A DNA stretch of 64,000 nucleotides from contig CAWBRQ010000001.1 in assembly GCA_963791315.1 (NCBI GenBank), positions 62,001 to 126,000 of the forward strand. The letters run 5' to 3'. Under the pieces are notes generated by a model. That model was given only the letters and a program-made list of their open reading frames with translations. It ran no database searches and had not been told where the DNA came from. Every line of letters starts with the position of its first letter. The stretch's first letter is position 1. This DNA is from JACCZX01 sp963791315. Its GTDB lineage: Bacteria; Pseudomonadota; Gammaproteobacteria; Burkholderiales; Burkholderiaceae_F. The position numbers and the translations under genes were made by a program. Of the stretch, positions 45,442 to 55,114 are shown in pieces.

Positions 45442-46744
45442 CGCGCTGAGGCCATGCGAAATTCTGCACTGGCTGCGTGCGCAGGCAATCGCTCGCCGCG
45501 CGCTAACGTGGCAGCGACTTGACCCAGCGTTTGCGCGCCGGCTGCCGAAACACGGACGACGCTGGTGCGCTTTTGAAAATCGTAGACGCCAAGCGCCGAC
45601 GAAAAACGCGCGGAGCGCGCGGTGGGAAGCACGTGATTCGGACCCGCGCAATAGTCTCCGATCGCCTCGCTTGTGTAGCGGCCCAGAAACATCGCACCGG
45701 CGTGCCGGATCTTTTCCGCCCAGCGCTCCGGATCATCGGTTGAAATTTCCAGATGCTCGGGCGCGATGCGATTGGCGATTTCACACGCTTGCTGCAGATC
45801 GCGCGTCAGAATCAACGCTCCCCTGTTGGCCAGCGACCGTTCGATGATCACTCGGCGCGGCATTGTCGGCAACAAGTTGATCGATCGACGCCTGAACACG
45901 CTCGATGAACGCCAAATCATCGGTCAGCAATATCGCCTGCGCGGTCTCGTCGTGTTCGGCCTGTGAAAACAGATCCATTGCAATCCAGTCAGGATCGGTC
46001 CTGCCATCGCAGATCACGACAATTTCGCTCGGCCCTGCGATCAGGTCGATCCCGACGGTACCGAACACACGCCGCTTGGCAGCGGCAACATAGGCGTTGC
46101 CGGGGCCGACGATCTTATCGACCGCCGCAACCGTCTGCGTGCCATAGGCGAGCGCTGCCACCGCCTGCGCGCCGCCGATCGTGAACACGCGAGTGACGCC
46201 GGCCAACGACGCCGCCGCCAATACCAGCGCGTTACGCACGCCGCTCGGTGCCGGCACCACCATCACAATGCTTTCGACCCCGGCCACTTGCGCGGGCAAT
46301 GCGTTCATCAGTACCGACGACGGATAAGCGGCAAGCCCTCCCGGCACGTAAAGGCCGACACTTTGCAGCGCTCCGAGGCGCTGGCCGAGCTCGGTCCCAT
46401 CAGCTTCGGTGTAACTCCAGGAAGTCGCCAGTTGTCGCTCGTGAAACGAGCGTATTCGGCCGGCAGCGGTCTCGAGCGCCCCGCGCTGCACACGCGCCGA
46501 GTGAAGCCAGCGCTTCGCGCATCTCAGGCTGCTGGATCTCAAGCTCGGCAACAGTAGCCGCGTTGATGCGGTCAAATCGATTCGTATATTCGAGCAGCGC
46601 AGGATCGCCGCGGCGCTTGACATCGTCGACGATCTCGCCGGCGATCCGCTCGACTTCCCTGTCGATCGCCGTATCGGTCGCGACGAGAGCCGCAAACTGC
46701 GTATCGAACTTTGGGTCGCTGGCGTCGAGCCGACGTACGTTCAT
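45438..46744 (-). CDS. hisD: Histidinol dehydrogenase, two frameshifts
   Basis: The last enzyme of histidine synthesis, about 435 residues in three frames. The first gives MNVRRLDASDPKFDTQFAAL to LEIQQPEMREALAS. The second (after about 46505) has GLYVPGGLAAYPSSVLMNAL, GGAQAVAALAYGTQTV and AGPSEIVVICDGRTDPDWIA, with the Zn site in DLFSQAEHDETAQAIL. The third (after about 45870) has APEHLEISTDDPE and GPNHVLPT. The domain order is complete, so the breaks look like indel errors. Confidence 0.9.
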
Positions 46745-47400
46745 TGCGACACGAGCGCGGCGGCGTCTTCGATCCGTGCGATCAACGGCATCAACTCTTC
46801 GCGTCGTACTTTTAGCGCCGACTGGTTGACGATCAGCCGTGCCGAGATGGGCGCGACCTCTTCTACCTCGACCAGTTTGTTCGCTTTCAAGGTGCTGCCC
46901 GACGACACCAAATCCACAATCACATCGGCCAACCCTGCCAGGGGCGCAAGCTCCATTGAGCCGTACAGCTTGATCAGATCAACGTGCACGCCCTTTGCCG
47001 CAAAGTGCTCACGTGCGGTTTGCACGTACTTGGTGGCAACACGCAGACGGGCACCGCGCCGCACGGCACTTGCATAATCGAAGCCGACCGGTACCGCAAC
47101 ACACAGCCGACACCGTGCGATGCCGAGATCTACCGGCTGATACAGGCCGCGATCGCCCCAATGCGCGCCGTGTTCCAGCAGCACATCCTTGCCGGCGACG
47201 CCCAGTTCGGCCGCGCCGTATTGGACATAGGTCGGCACATCGGAGGCGCGTACGACAACGATTCGCACTTTCGGATCGGTGGTGCCGATGATCAGCTTGC
47301 GTGAAGCCTCCGCATCCTCGATTGGCGCGATACCGGCGGCGGCCAGCAGCGGTTGCGCCTCGTCGAAAATTCTTCCCTTCGAAAGTGCGAGCGTAATCAA
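46741..47400 (-). CDS. hisG: ATP phosphoribosyltransferase, short form
   Basis: A 219-residue HisG of the short type, which lacks the C-terminal regulatory domain and normally needs HisZ; no hisZ is in this window. Motifs: ITLALSKGRIFDEAQPLL, GAAELGVAGKDVLLEHG, RVATKYVQTAREHF, and the PRPP loop DVIVDLVSSGSTLKAN. First his gene, 9 bases after murA. Confidence 0.95.
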   Translation of the reverse strand: MITLALSKGRIFDEAQPLLAAAGIAPIEDAEASRKLIIGTTDPKVRIVVVRASDVPTYVQYGAAELGVAGKDVLLEHGAHWGDRGLYQPVDLGIARCRLCVAVPVGFDYASAVRRGARLRVATKYVQTAREHFAAKGVHVDLIKLYGSMELAPLAGLADVIVDLVSSGSTLKANKLVEVEEVAPISARLIVNQSALKVRREELMPLIARIEDAAALVSQ

Positions 47401-47408
47401 CGCGTTCC

Positions 47409-48659
47409 CTATTTCTCCCGAACTACATCGGCACCCAGCGCGGCAAGCTTGCGCTCCATGTGCTCATAGCCGCGGTCCAGATGGTAAATGCGATTGACCG
47501 TCGTTTCGCCCTCGGCGGCGAGGGCGGCCACGACCAGGCTGGCGGACGCCCGCAAATCGGTCGCCATCACCTGCGCACCGGCAAGCTTGTCAACGCCATG
47601 GACGGTGGCCGTGTTGCCGTCGATCGCGATGTTCGCGCCGAGACGCTGCAGCTCGGAAACATGCATGAAACGATTTTCGAAAATCGTCTCGGTGATTGTT
47701 CCAACACCATCGGCCACACAATTCAGCGCCATAAACTGCGCCTGCATATCAGTCGGAAAATATGGGTATGGCGCAGTGCGCAGGCTCACAGCGCGCGGCC
47801 GAGAATCCATACGGATGCGCAGCGTGCCGTTTTGCGTGTCGATCCGCGCCCCCATTTCGCGCAGTTTGTCCAGCACCGCGGCCAGTGTTTCCGCGGCGGC
47901 ACCGTGTAACGCTGCGTGGCCCCCAGCGGCGACCACGGCGCTGAGGAAGGTCCCGGTTTCGATGCGATCGGGCATCACGCTGTGACGTGCCCCGTGCAAG
48001 CGCTCGACGCCCTCGATTGCAATGCGATCGGTGCCAGCGCCTCGAACGCGTGCGCCCATCGCATTCAGCGCGGCTGCAAGATCGACAACCTCAGGTTCGC
48101 GCGCAGCGTTTTCGAGAATCGTTTCACCCTGCGCCAACGTCGCGGCCATCATCAGGTTTTCAGTGCCCGTCACCGTCACCATGTCGGTCATGATGCGCGC
48201 GCCTCGCAATCGCTTCGCTTCCGCAACGACATATCCATTCTCGATACGGATCGTCGCGCCGAGCGCTTCGAGCCCCTTGATGTGCTGATCGACCGGGCGC
48301 GCACCGATCGCGCAACCTCCTGGCAGCGACACGCGTGCGCTACCAGCGCGCGCAACCAGTGGCCCCAGCACCAGGATTGACGCGCGCATCGTTTTCACGA
48401 GCTCGTAGGGTGCTTCGGCACTCGAAAGATCATGTGCTTTCAGCCGCACAGTCGCACTGTCACGCTCGGCGGCAACACCCATTTGCCGAAGCAGCTTCAG
48501 CATCGTGGTCACGTCCTGCAGTTGCGGCACGTTGTCGACAATCAGCTCGTCAGCGGTCAACAGCGAAGCAGCCAGGATCGGCAACGCCGCATTTTTGGCA
48601 CCCGAAACCGTAATCTCGCCCGCCAGACGTGCACCGCCACGAATTTTTAGTTTGTCCAT
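47409..48659 (-). CDS. murA: UDP-N-acetylglucosamine 1-carboxyvinyltransferase
   Basis: A 416-residue enzyme starting peptidoglycan precursor synthesis. It begins MDKLKIRGGARLAGEITVSG; AKNAALPILAASLL follows. The fosfomycin-target Cys116 is in VSLPGGCAIGARPVDQHIKG. The C-terminal YFPTDMQAQFMAL and RLGANI regions are conserved. The frame is open upstream: an ATG at 48773 preceded by AAGGAG with ideal spacing would add 38 residues, whereas the family-like start has no ribosome-binding site. Confidence 0.95.
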   Translation of the reverse strand: MDKLKIRGGARLAGEITVSGAKNAALPILAASLLTADELIVDNVPQLQDVTTMLKLLRQMGVAAERDSATVRLKAHDLSSAEAPYELVKTMRASILVLGPLVARAGSARVSLPGGCAIGARPVDQHIKGLEALGATIRIENGYVVAEAKRLRGARIMTDMVTVTGTENLMMAATLAQGETILENAAREPEVVDLAAALNAMGARVRGAGTDRIAIEGVERLHGARHSVMPDRIETGTFLSAVVAAGGHAALHGAAAETLAAVLDKLREMGARIDTQNGTLRIRMDSRPRAVSLRTAPYPYFPTDMQAQFMALNCVADGVGTITETIFENRFMHVSELQRLGANIAIDGNTATVHGVDKLAGAQVMATDLRASASLVVAALAAEGETTVNRIYHLDRGYEHMERKLAALGADVVREK

Positions 48660-48876
48660 CGCGCCAACAAAGCCGGCCGATTCGATAGCGAGCGGCCGAT
48701 TTAATGAGGAGCGGAACTGTACGGCACGGGTAAACCGGGTAGTTAAGGGGTGGACAGGAAGCGAGTCAGGCATTGGAAGCTCCTTGCAGGCGTACCCGCA
48801 CGACGCGGGCAATCAACTACAAGACTCGCGCGCGCAGGCGAACCGGGCACGAAGTTCGAATGAAGACAACGTGAAA

Positions 48877-49122
48877 TCACGGCTCTGCGCGTCGATACTC
48901 GTCCGGCGTCAAGGTTCGCATCGACAGCGCGTGAATCTCCTGCCGCATGCGGTCGCCGAGTGCCCGGTAGACATGCTGGTGGCGCGCGATACGCGACAAG
49001 CCCTCGAAAGCCGGGCTGACGATCAGCGCCTCAAAGTGCCGGCCATCACCGGATACCTTGACCACTTCGCATGCCAGGCCATCCGCTATGTAGCGCTCTA
49101 TATCGCCGGGTGTCGGTTCCAT
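48877..49122 (-). CDS. BolA/IbaG family protein
   Basis: An 81-residue BolA-fold protein. It begins MEPTPGDIERYIADGLACEVV and contains GDGRHFEALIVSPAFEGLSR and HQHVYRALGDRMRQEIHALS, the helix-turn region with a candidate cluster-ligand His. Proteins at this position beside murA are usually the IbaG branch, which pairs with monothiol glutaredoxin to bind [2Fe-2S]; grxD is at 28712. It is adjacent to the ABC permease with no gap. Confidence 0.9.
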   Translation of the reverse strand: MEPTPGDIERYIADGLACEVVKVSGDGRHFEALIVSPAFEGLSRIARHQHVYRALGDRMRQEIHALSMRTLTPDEYRRAEP

Positions 49123-49929
49123 CTAGTTTCTTAATTTGAAGCCGCGGGCCAACAGGTTGATCGCAATGCCCGCAACGATAACGAACGCGAGCGTGAGTAC
49201 AGCCAGGCTCAACCAGGGGTTGATATCGGACTGGGCGAAAAAGCCGTAGCGAAAGCCGTCGATCATGTAGAAAAACGGATTGAAGTGCGAGACAGTCCGC
49301 CAAAACGGAGGCAAGCCCTGCACCGAGTAGAAAACACCCGACAAGAACGTGGCCGGCATCACGATGAAGTTCTGAAACCCGGCTAGCTGATCGAATTTGT
49401 CGGCCCAAATGCCGGCGATCAATCCCAGGGTTCCAAGCATCGCGGCTCCGAGCAGCCCGAAGGCAATGATCCATAGCGGCGCCGCAAATTGTGGCGGCGC
49501 AAACCAGAACGTAACAACGAACACACCCAAGCCCACTATTGCGCCGCGCACCACTGAGGCCGTCACATACGCGCCGAACAGCTGCCAGTGCGAAAGCGGC
49601 GGTAGCAGCACAAAGATCAAACTGCCCATGATCTTCGATTGAATCAAGCTCGACGACGAATTGGCGAAGGCATTTTGCAACACCGACATCATCACCAATC
49701 CCGGAATCAAAAATGACGTGTAGCTGACTCCAGGCAGGGCTTGTACGTGCTCCTCAAGGACGTGGCCGAACACCAGCAGATAAAGCACGGCGGTAAGCAC
49801 CGGCGCTGCGATCGTCTGGAAACTGACCTTCCAGAAGCGCAGCATCTCCTTCATCAGCAATGTGCGAAACGAAACCGAGGGCTGATGAGCGTTTGGATGG
49901 ATCCTGGTCGCTACGCGCCGTCGCGCCAC
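49123..49929 (-). CDS. ABC-2 type permease, YadH family
   Basis: A 268-residue inner membrane protein with about six helices. Characteristic are VSFRTLLMKEMLRFWKV, YTSFLIPGLVMMSVLQNAFA and the helix pair ending SVQGLPPFWRTVSHFNPFFY, a YadH signature. With the ATPase at 49969 it forms an exporter of unknown substrate. Its position next to the mla genes is common in betaproteobacteria. The exact start is uncertain; a later Met (LLMKEML) is possible. Confidence 0.9.
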   Translation of the reverse strand: MARRRVATRIHPNAHQPSVSFRTLLMKEMLRFWKVSFQTIAAPVLTAVLYLLVFGHVLEEHVQALPGVSYTSFLIPGLVMMSVLQNAFANSSSSLIQSKIMGSLIFVLLPPLSHWQLFGAYVTASVVRGAIVGLGVFVVTFWFAPPQFAAPLWIIAFGLLGAAMLGTLGLIAGIWADKFDQLAGFQNFIVMPATFLSGVFYSVQGLPPFWRTVSHFNPFFYMIDGFRYGFFAQSDINPWLSLAVLTLAFVIVAGIAINLLARGFKLRN

Positions 49930-49968
49930 CCGGGAGCGCCCCCTCCTGTGAGCGGCTGTGCGGAAGGG

Positions 49969-50898
49969 TCATGCAGTAGCCAACGCAGGGATACGTTCGG
50001 ATTCGGCGCGCTCCGCCATCAACTGCAGGAACACGTCCTCGAGGTCGGCGCGCCCAACTTCCAGATCTTCGATCTCGCAGCCCGCCGCTTGACACTCGGC
50101 CAGAACGCGGCCGACGTCACTGGGAGCACTAAGCCGCAGCACGAGAGCGCCGTCACGCTCGTCGATTCGATGCGCCAGCACTGAGGGCGGCACGGTCCCG
50201 CGCACGCGTAACGTCATTTGCACGCCTTCAATGTGCGACAGCAATGCACGTGTCGTATCAAGCGCGATTACGGTGCCGGACCTGAGCATCGCGATCCTCT
50301 GACAGAGCGCCTGCGCCTCCTCCAGATAGTGCGTTGTCAGCACGATCGTGTGGCCTTCCTGATTCAACCGACGAATGAACGACCAGAGGGTCTGCCGCAG
50401 CTCGACATCGACGCCAGCGGTCGGCTCGTCGAGCACGATCACCGGCGGCTTGTGTACCAGCGCCTGCGCCACCAACACGCGCCGCTTCATTCCACCAGAG
50501 AGCGCTCGCATGTTGGAGTTGGCGCGCGATGCCAGGCCCAAATTGGCGAGCACTTCATCGATCCATGCGTCGTTGTTGGCCAACCCGAAGTAGCCCGACT
50601 GGAACGTCAGCGTTTCGCGCACGGTGAAAAACGGATCGAACGCGAGCTCCTGTGGGACGACGCCCAGCGCCAGGCGCGCCGCACGATAGTCATCGACCAC
50701 GTCATGGCCCATCACAGCCACGTGCCCGCTGCTCGCGCGAACAAGCCCCGCAATGATAGAAATCAGCGTGGTCTTGCCGGCGCCATTGGGCCCGAGCAGG
50801 CCGAAGAACTCTCCGCGCTCGATCTGCAAATCGATATGGTCGAGCGCGAGAGTCGAGCCGTAGCGCTTGGTAACGGCGGAAACCTGAATGGCAGCCAC
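49969..50898 (-). CDS. ABC-2 type ATP-binding protein, YadG family
   Basis: An ATPase of about 309 residues. Walker A is GLLGPNGAGKTTLISI, the Q-loop VVPQELAFDPFFTV, the signature LSGGMKRRVLVAQAL, Walker B VIVLDEPTAGVDVE and the H-loop LTTHYLEEA. I place the start at GTG 50898 (VAAIQVSAVTKRYG), 20 bases after the mlaB stop; the frame is open to ATG 50952, which would overlap mlaB by 35 bases. Confidence 0.92.
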   Translation of the reverse strand: MAAIQVSAVTKRYGSTLALDHIDLQIERGEFFGLLGPNGAGKTTLISIIAGLVRASSGHVAVMGHDVVDDYRAARLALGVVPQELAFDPFFTVRETLTFQSGYFGLANNDAWIDEVLANLGLASRANSNMRALSGGMKRRVLVAQALVHKPPVIVLDEPTAGVDVELRQTLWSFIRRLNQEGHTIVLTTHYLEEAQALCQRIAMLRSGTVIALDTTRALLSHIEGVQMTLRVRGTVPPSVLAHRIDERDGALVLRLSAPSDVGRVLAECQAAGCEIEDLEVGRADLEDVFLQLMAERAESERIPALATA

Positions 50899-50917
50899 CG
50901 GATGCGGTGATCGGGAA

Positions 50918-51211
50918 TCAGTGATCGTTGATCGGCGCGGGGCGTGCGGCACCCGAGATCGGCAAGATGCGATCGACGCCGTAGACGGTCGCCAGGCTCA
51001 ACATATCGTCCGGAACCCCGGAAACTTGTAGCGAGCGACCGGAGGCATGTGCGGTGCGTTGCCACGTGAGCAAAACGGCCAGCGCGGACGAGTCGCACGT
51101 CCGCACGGCAGATAGATCGAACGTAGCATCGCCGGCCTGAATCGCCGCGATGCCGAGCTCGGCGAGCTGGGCAGCGTTCGCCAGGCTCATGTCGTCGGCC
51201 TCAATGCGCAT
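50918..51211 (-). CDS. mlaB: STAS-domain protein of the Mla system
   Basis: A 97-residue STAS (antisigma-factor antagonist-like) domain. The signature loop is FDLSAVRTCDSSALAVLLTW, followed by GRSLQVSGVPDDMLSLATVYG. In the Mla complex MlaB binds the ATPase MlaF at the inner membrane and is needed for its activity. It lies 9 bases after mlaC. Confidence 0.9.
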   Translation of the reverse strand: MRIEADDMSLANAAQLAELGIAAIQAGDATFDLSAVRTCDSSALAVLLTWQRTAHASGRSLQVSGVPDDMLSLATVYGVDRILPISGAARPAPINDH

Positions 51212-51219
51212 CGCGCGCT

Positions 51220-51850
51220 CTACGCTTTTTTCTGTGCCAGTTGGCTATTGCGTTCGGTCAGCGTCTTGATCAAGCCGTCGACTCCGCTCGAATTGACCTG
51301 CGAGCTGAATTGCGACTTGTAGTTTTCGACCAGCCAGACACCCAGAATGTTGATGTCGTAGATCTTCCAGCCGCCGTCGGTCTTTTCGAGCCGATAGTCG
51401 AGTTGGATTGGATCACCGCGCGACGCCACGACTTGCGTGCGCACGATAACGTCGGTATCGGTCGGTTGCGCGCGGAACGGCCGCAGCTCAACCTTGTGAT
51501 CGCTGACCTGCGACAGCGCGCCGCTGTAGGTACGCACCAGCAGAGTACGGAATTCGCGCGTCAATGCAGCACGTTGCTCCGGCGTCGCGTTGCGCCAGCC
51601 CGGACCTACCGACAACTGCGTCATCTTTTGAAAGTCTGTGTACGGCAGAACTTTCTCATCGACCAGTTTTTGCACTCGGTTGGTATCTCCGGATTTAAGC
51701 GCCTTATCGGCTTTAATGGCGTTCAACACCTCATTCGACAGGTCACGCACCAACGCATCAGGCGTGGTCGCGCGGCGTCTGCGCCTGCACCGCCGAAATG
51801 AGTAATGTCAAGGCACTCAGTGAAACCAACAGGGATTTTAGAAATCGCAT
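51220..51850 (-). CDS. mlaC: Periplasmic phospholipid carrier MlaC, frameshifted
   Basis: About 210 residues. The N-terminal frame from ATG 51850 encodes a signal peptide (MRFLKSLLVSLSALTLLISA then VQAQTP). Near 51770 the frame moves to one reading TPDALVRDLSNEVLNAIKAD and continuing DEKVLPYTDFQKMTQLSVG, WRNATPEQRAALTREFRTLL and the lipid-pocket strand region YDINILGVWLVENYKSQF. MlaC ferries phospholipids between MlaA in the outer and MlaFEDB in the inner membrane. Confidence 0.9.
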
Positions 51851-51922
51851 CGTGATTCGTCTCGTGGAAATGGAAAGAGAAAGGGTGACTGTAGGACCCG
51901 CACTATCAACCTTTGTTCAGGC

Positions 51923-52759
51923 CTACTTGCTTGCCGGCGCAGGCTCTGACTGCGGCGGTACCAGCTCCTTCTTAACGTTTGGGTCGGCAGACGGTGGACT
52001 GCCGGAGGCAGGTTGGGACGGAACATCCTCGGCCGCTGGCGGCGGGTTGCCGTCGTACACCAGGCTGCGCCGGCGCTGCAAATAGCCGTCGCGGATAAAG
52101 CGATACTTGTCGAGCGCCGCGCCCGAGATCAAATCATCGGTCTGCAACAGCTCCGAACGCAAATTGATGACGCGCGTGGCAAGGATCGCGTTTCGAACGC
52201 GCACGTTGTCGATATAAAAGTTGATGTCAAGATACGGTTCAGCGCCGTATATACCGATCGCGTCGCGCACGGTACTGGGACCGAGTATCGGCACGATCAG
52301 ATATGGGCCGGAGCCGATGCCCCAGCGACCCAGCGTCTGTCCAAAATCTTCATTGTGCTTTTCAAGTCCCATCTGGCGTGCAGGGTCGAAGCACCCTAGC
52401 AATCCGATAGTGCTGTTGACAACGAAGCGGCACGTGTCCGAGGCGGCGTCGACAGGCTTGCCCTGCAACAGATTGTTAATCGCGTTGGACGGTTCGCGGA
52501 AATTACTGAAGATGTTGCTGACGCAATCCCTAACCGGTTCGGGCAACACAAACTCATACGCCTGGGCCACCGGCTTTAACACGGCGCGATCGACAACTTC
52601 GTTGAACTCGAACACCTGGCGGTTAAACGATTCGATGGGGTCCCGAGGATCATTACCCGCGTCCGCCGGCACCGTGGCGCAACCCGACAGCACCGTGGCC
52701 AAGACAACGACGAGCGGAGCAGCGGTGCGCTGTAACAGGCAGGTCAACGGGTGCTCCAT
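51923..52759 (-). CDS. mlaA: Outer membrane lipoprotein MlaA (VacJ)
   Basis: A 278-residue lipoprotein with lipobox LSGC (MEHPLTCLLQRTAAP...VVLATVLSGC). The VacJ domain includes DPIESFNRQVFEFNEVVD, NFREPSNAINNLLQGK, EDFGQTLGRWGIGSGPYL and LPILGPST-like VPILGPSTVRDAIG. A Pro-rich tail of about 50 residues follows. It removes phospholipids from the outer leaflet. In this organism it is inside the mla operon between mlaD and mlaC, the betaproteobacterial arrangement. Confidence 0.95.
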   Translation of the reverse strand: MEHPLTCLLQRTAAPLVVVLATVLSGCATVPADAGNDPRDPIESFNRQVFEFNEVVDRAVLKPVAQAYEFVLPEPVRDCVSNIFSNFREPSNAINNLLQGKPVDAASDTCRFVVNSTIGLLGCFDPARQMGLEKHNEDFGQTLGRWGIGSGPYLIVPILGPSTVRDAIGIYGAEPYLDINFYIDNVRVRNAILATRVINLRSELLQTDDLISGAALDKYRFIRDGYLQRRRSLVYDGNPPPAAEDVPSQPASGSPPSADPNVKKELVPPQSEPAPASK

Positions 52760-52800
52760 CGTTAGGTTTCGTCAGTGAACACAGGCAAGCGGCAGACCCG

Positions 52801-53289
52801 TCACTTCGCAGGCTTCGCAGGCGGTAAATCGGGAGGATCTGCCGCCTTGTTATACAAGAACTGGCCGATCAGATTTTCAAGCAGCACCGCTGATTGAGTG
52901 AGTTTGATCTCACTGCCAGGCTCCAAATTCTTGTCCGATCCGCCGGGCACCAGACCGATGAACTGATCACCGAGCAGGCCCGACGTCAGGATCTTCGCCG
53001 ATGTGTCGCTGGGGAACATCATCCCCTGCTCGAGTTCCATCGTGACTCTGCCCTGATAGGTATTGGTGTCGAGCGCGATTGCCTTGACGCGGCCGACCGT
53101 CACACCCGCGCTCTTGACCGGCGCCCTTACCTTCAGCCCGCCGATGTTATCGAAGCGCGCCGTTACCGAATAGGTTTCACCTACTACGAAGTTGCCTAGG
53201 TTGGCGGCTCTGAGCGCCAAAAACAAGATCGCCAGGATGCCGAGCAGAACAAAGAGCCCGACCAGCGTTTCAACCCCTTTACGTCCCAT
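52801..53289 (-). CDS. mlaD: MCE-domain lipid transport protein MlaD
   Basis: A 162-residue protein: one N-terminal transmembrane anchor (GVETLVGLFVLLGILAILFLA) and an MCE domain (TARFDNIGGLKVRAPVKSAG, TSGLLGDQFIGLVPGG). MlaD forms a hexameric ring on the MlaFE transporter. The Pro/Lys-rich end (PPDLPPAKPAK) is short. It follows mlaE by 21 bases. Confidence 0.95.
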   Translation of the reverse strand: MGRKGVETLVGLFVLLGILAILFLALRAANLGNFVVGETYSVTARFDNIGGLKVRAPVKSAGVTVGRVKAIALDTNTYQGRVTMELEQGMMFPSDTSAKILTSGLLGDQFIGLVPGGSDKNLEPGSEIKLTQSAVLLENLIGQFLYNKAADPPDLPPAKPAK

Positions 53290-53310
53290 CGAACGTCTCC
53301 AATCGAATAG

Positions 53311-54103
53311 CTAGCTCGGCGAGCTGAACATCAGCGCCGTAAGCACAAAGTCGAGCCCGAGCACCAACAGCGAAGAAATAACGACCGTGCGCGTGGTGGC
53401 TTCCGACACACCCTCGGGCGTCGGGGTCGCCTCAAACCCCTGATACAACGCCGTGACAGTGCATGCGATACCGAACACAAAACTCTTGACGATGCCGTTG
53501 CCTACGTCGTCGATTGCGTCGACTCCATTTTGCATCTGTGACCAAAAGGCGCCCGAATCGATACCGATCATCAAGACGCCCACTACATAACCACCGAGTA
53601 TGCCAATGGCAGAAAACATTGCCGCGAGTAGCGGCATCGACACCAATCCAGCTAGCAGACGCGGTGCGAGCACGCGCGCTTTCGGGTCAACGGCCATCAT
53701 TTCCATCGCGGCAAGCTGCTCGCCGGCTTTCATCAGACCGATTTCGGCGGTCAGCGATGTTCCCGCGCGGCCGGCGAACAATAGGGCCGTGACCACCGGT
53801 CCGAGCTCGCGCACAAGCGAGAGCGCGACTACCAACCCCAGCGATGCCGTCGCGCCGTAGCGGCTGAGCGTGTAATAACCCTGCAGGGCGAGGACTAAGC
53901 CGACCGCCAGCCCTGAAGCCAGAATAATTACCAGCGATCGATTACCGATCGCATGGATTTGCGCGATCGTCAAAAACGGGCCGCGAGACCGCCGACAGCG
54001 AATTACGCAACAAGTCAATAACGAAGAATGTGGCGTGACCCAGCCCGCGTAGTACGTCAAGTGCCCGTACGCCGAGCCGTGGCAGAGCATTGCTCAGCCT
54101 CAT
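53311..54103 (-). CDS. mlaE: Mla ABC transporter permease MlaE, frameshifted
   Basis: About 263 residues. The start ATG at 54103 gives MRLSNALPRLGVRALDVLRG, then LGHATFFVIDLLRNSLSAV, as in MlaE. Near 53985 the frame changes to one reading LTIAQIHAIGNRSLVIILAS, followed by QGYYTLSRYGATASLGLVVA, RELGPVVTALLFAGRAGTSL and AEIGLMKAGEQLAAMEMMAV, all diagnostic. The start overlaps the mlaF stop by 4 bases (ATGA). Confidence 0.92.
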
Positions 54104-54907
54104 ACGGGCAGGCCCAGATCCTGCGCGAACGGCTTCGCAGGGTAGTGAAACTTGACCGGACCATCGGGCTCACCACGAATGAATTGCCGCACTTCCTCGT
54201 GGTCGGAGGCTTCGACCTCGGCAGCCGTTCCGTGACCGACGATGCGTCCCGCCGACATGACATAGACGTAATCGCTGATCTTGAAACATTCCCTGACATC
54301 GTGCGAAACCACAAGCGAAGTCGCCCCCGTCGCGTCGTTAAGCTCGCGAATCAGATTCGCCGCCACACCAAGCGAAATCGGATCGAGTCCGGCGAAGGGC
54401 TCGTCATACATCATCAGCTCGGGGTCAAGCGCAATGGCTCTAGCTAGTGCGACGCGGCGTCCCATGCCGCCGGACAGGTCGGCCGGCTTCAGCTGGGCCG
54501 CGCCACGTAGTCCGACCGCATTCAGCTTCATCAACACCAGGTCGCGCAACATCGCAAGACGGCAACTCGGTGTGCTCGCGCAGCGGAAAAGCAACGTTGT
54601 CGAACACGGTCAGATCGGTAAACAGCGCGCCGAACTGAAATAGCAATCCAATGCGCCGCCGCAACCTGAACAGCGCCTCGCGATCGCGCGGATTGACGTG
54701 CTCGCCATCGAACATGATGCGGCCCTTTGAAGGCGTCAGCATGCCGCCAATCAATCGCAGCAGCGTCGTCTTGCCGCAACCCGAGCCGCCCATGATCGCG
54801 ATGACCTTGCCGCGCGGGAACGACATCGTCATGTCGTGCAGCACGATGCGACGGCGGTCATAACCGAACGTCACATGATCGATTTGAACGAGCGCGTCGT
54901 TTTTCAT
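54100..54907 (-). CDS. mlaF: Mla ABC transporter ATPase MlaF, frameshifted
   Basis: About 270 residues. The N-terminal frame has Walker A IMGGSGCGKTTLLRLIGG and the Q-loop GLLFQFGALFTDLTVFDNVA. After FPLREHTELP (about 54565) the frame shifts; the second has ADLSGGMGRRVALARAIALD (signature), MMYDEPFAGLDPISLG (Walker B) and LVVSHDVRECF (H-loop). It powers phospholipid movement with MlaE, MlaD and MlaB. Confidence 0.92.
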
Positions 54908-55018
54908 CTTCTAATTGTTCGCCGAGCCCCGTATGCAGCTGAGCGCGGCGGCTGCGCGCGCGCCGGCGGTCGGGGGCGCATTGTCGCACGGCGAATACCG
55001 TGTTTCAGCGCGTTCGCG

Positions 55019-55114
55019 TTAACCTAAAAACGCGGCCAGCACAAAGGCAAATAGAACGCCGACGCCAAAAAAGACGGCGAGACGCTTCGTCGGCTTAGGC
55101 TGGCTTCGGTTCAG
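55019..55114 (-). CDS. Possible 31-residue membrane peptide after gltD
   Basis: A frame overlapping the gltD stop as CTGA reads LNRSQPKPTKRLAVFFGVGV then LFAFVLAAFLG and ends in TAA. It has a basic N-terminus and one hydrophobic helix, so it resembles a small membrane protein. However no ATG, GTG or TTG is available, and no ribosome-binding site is seen. It is listed because the same CTGA pattern occurs at hisB-hisH. Confidence 0.25.
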   Translation of the reverse strand: MNRSQPKPTKRLAVFFGVGVLFAFVLAAFLG

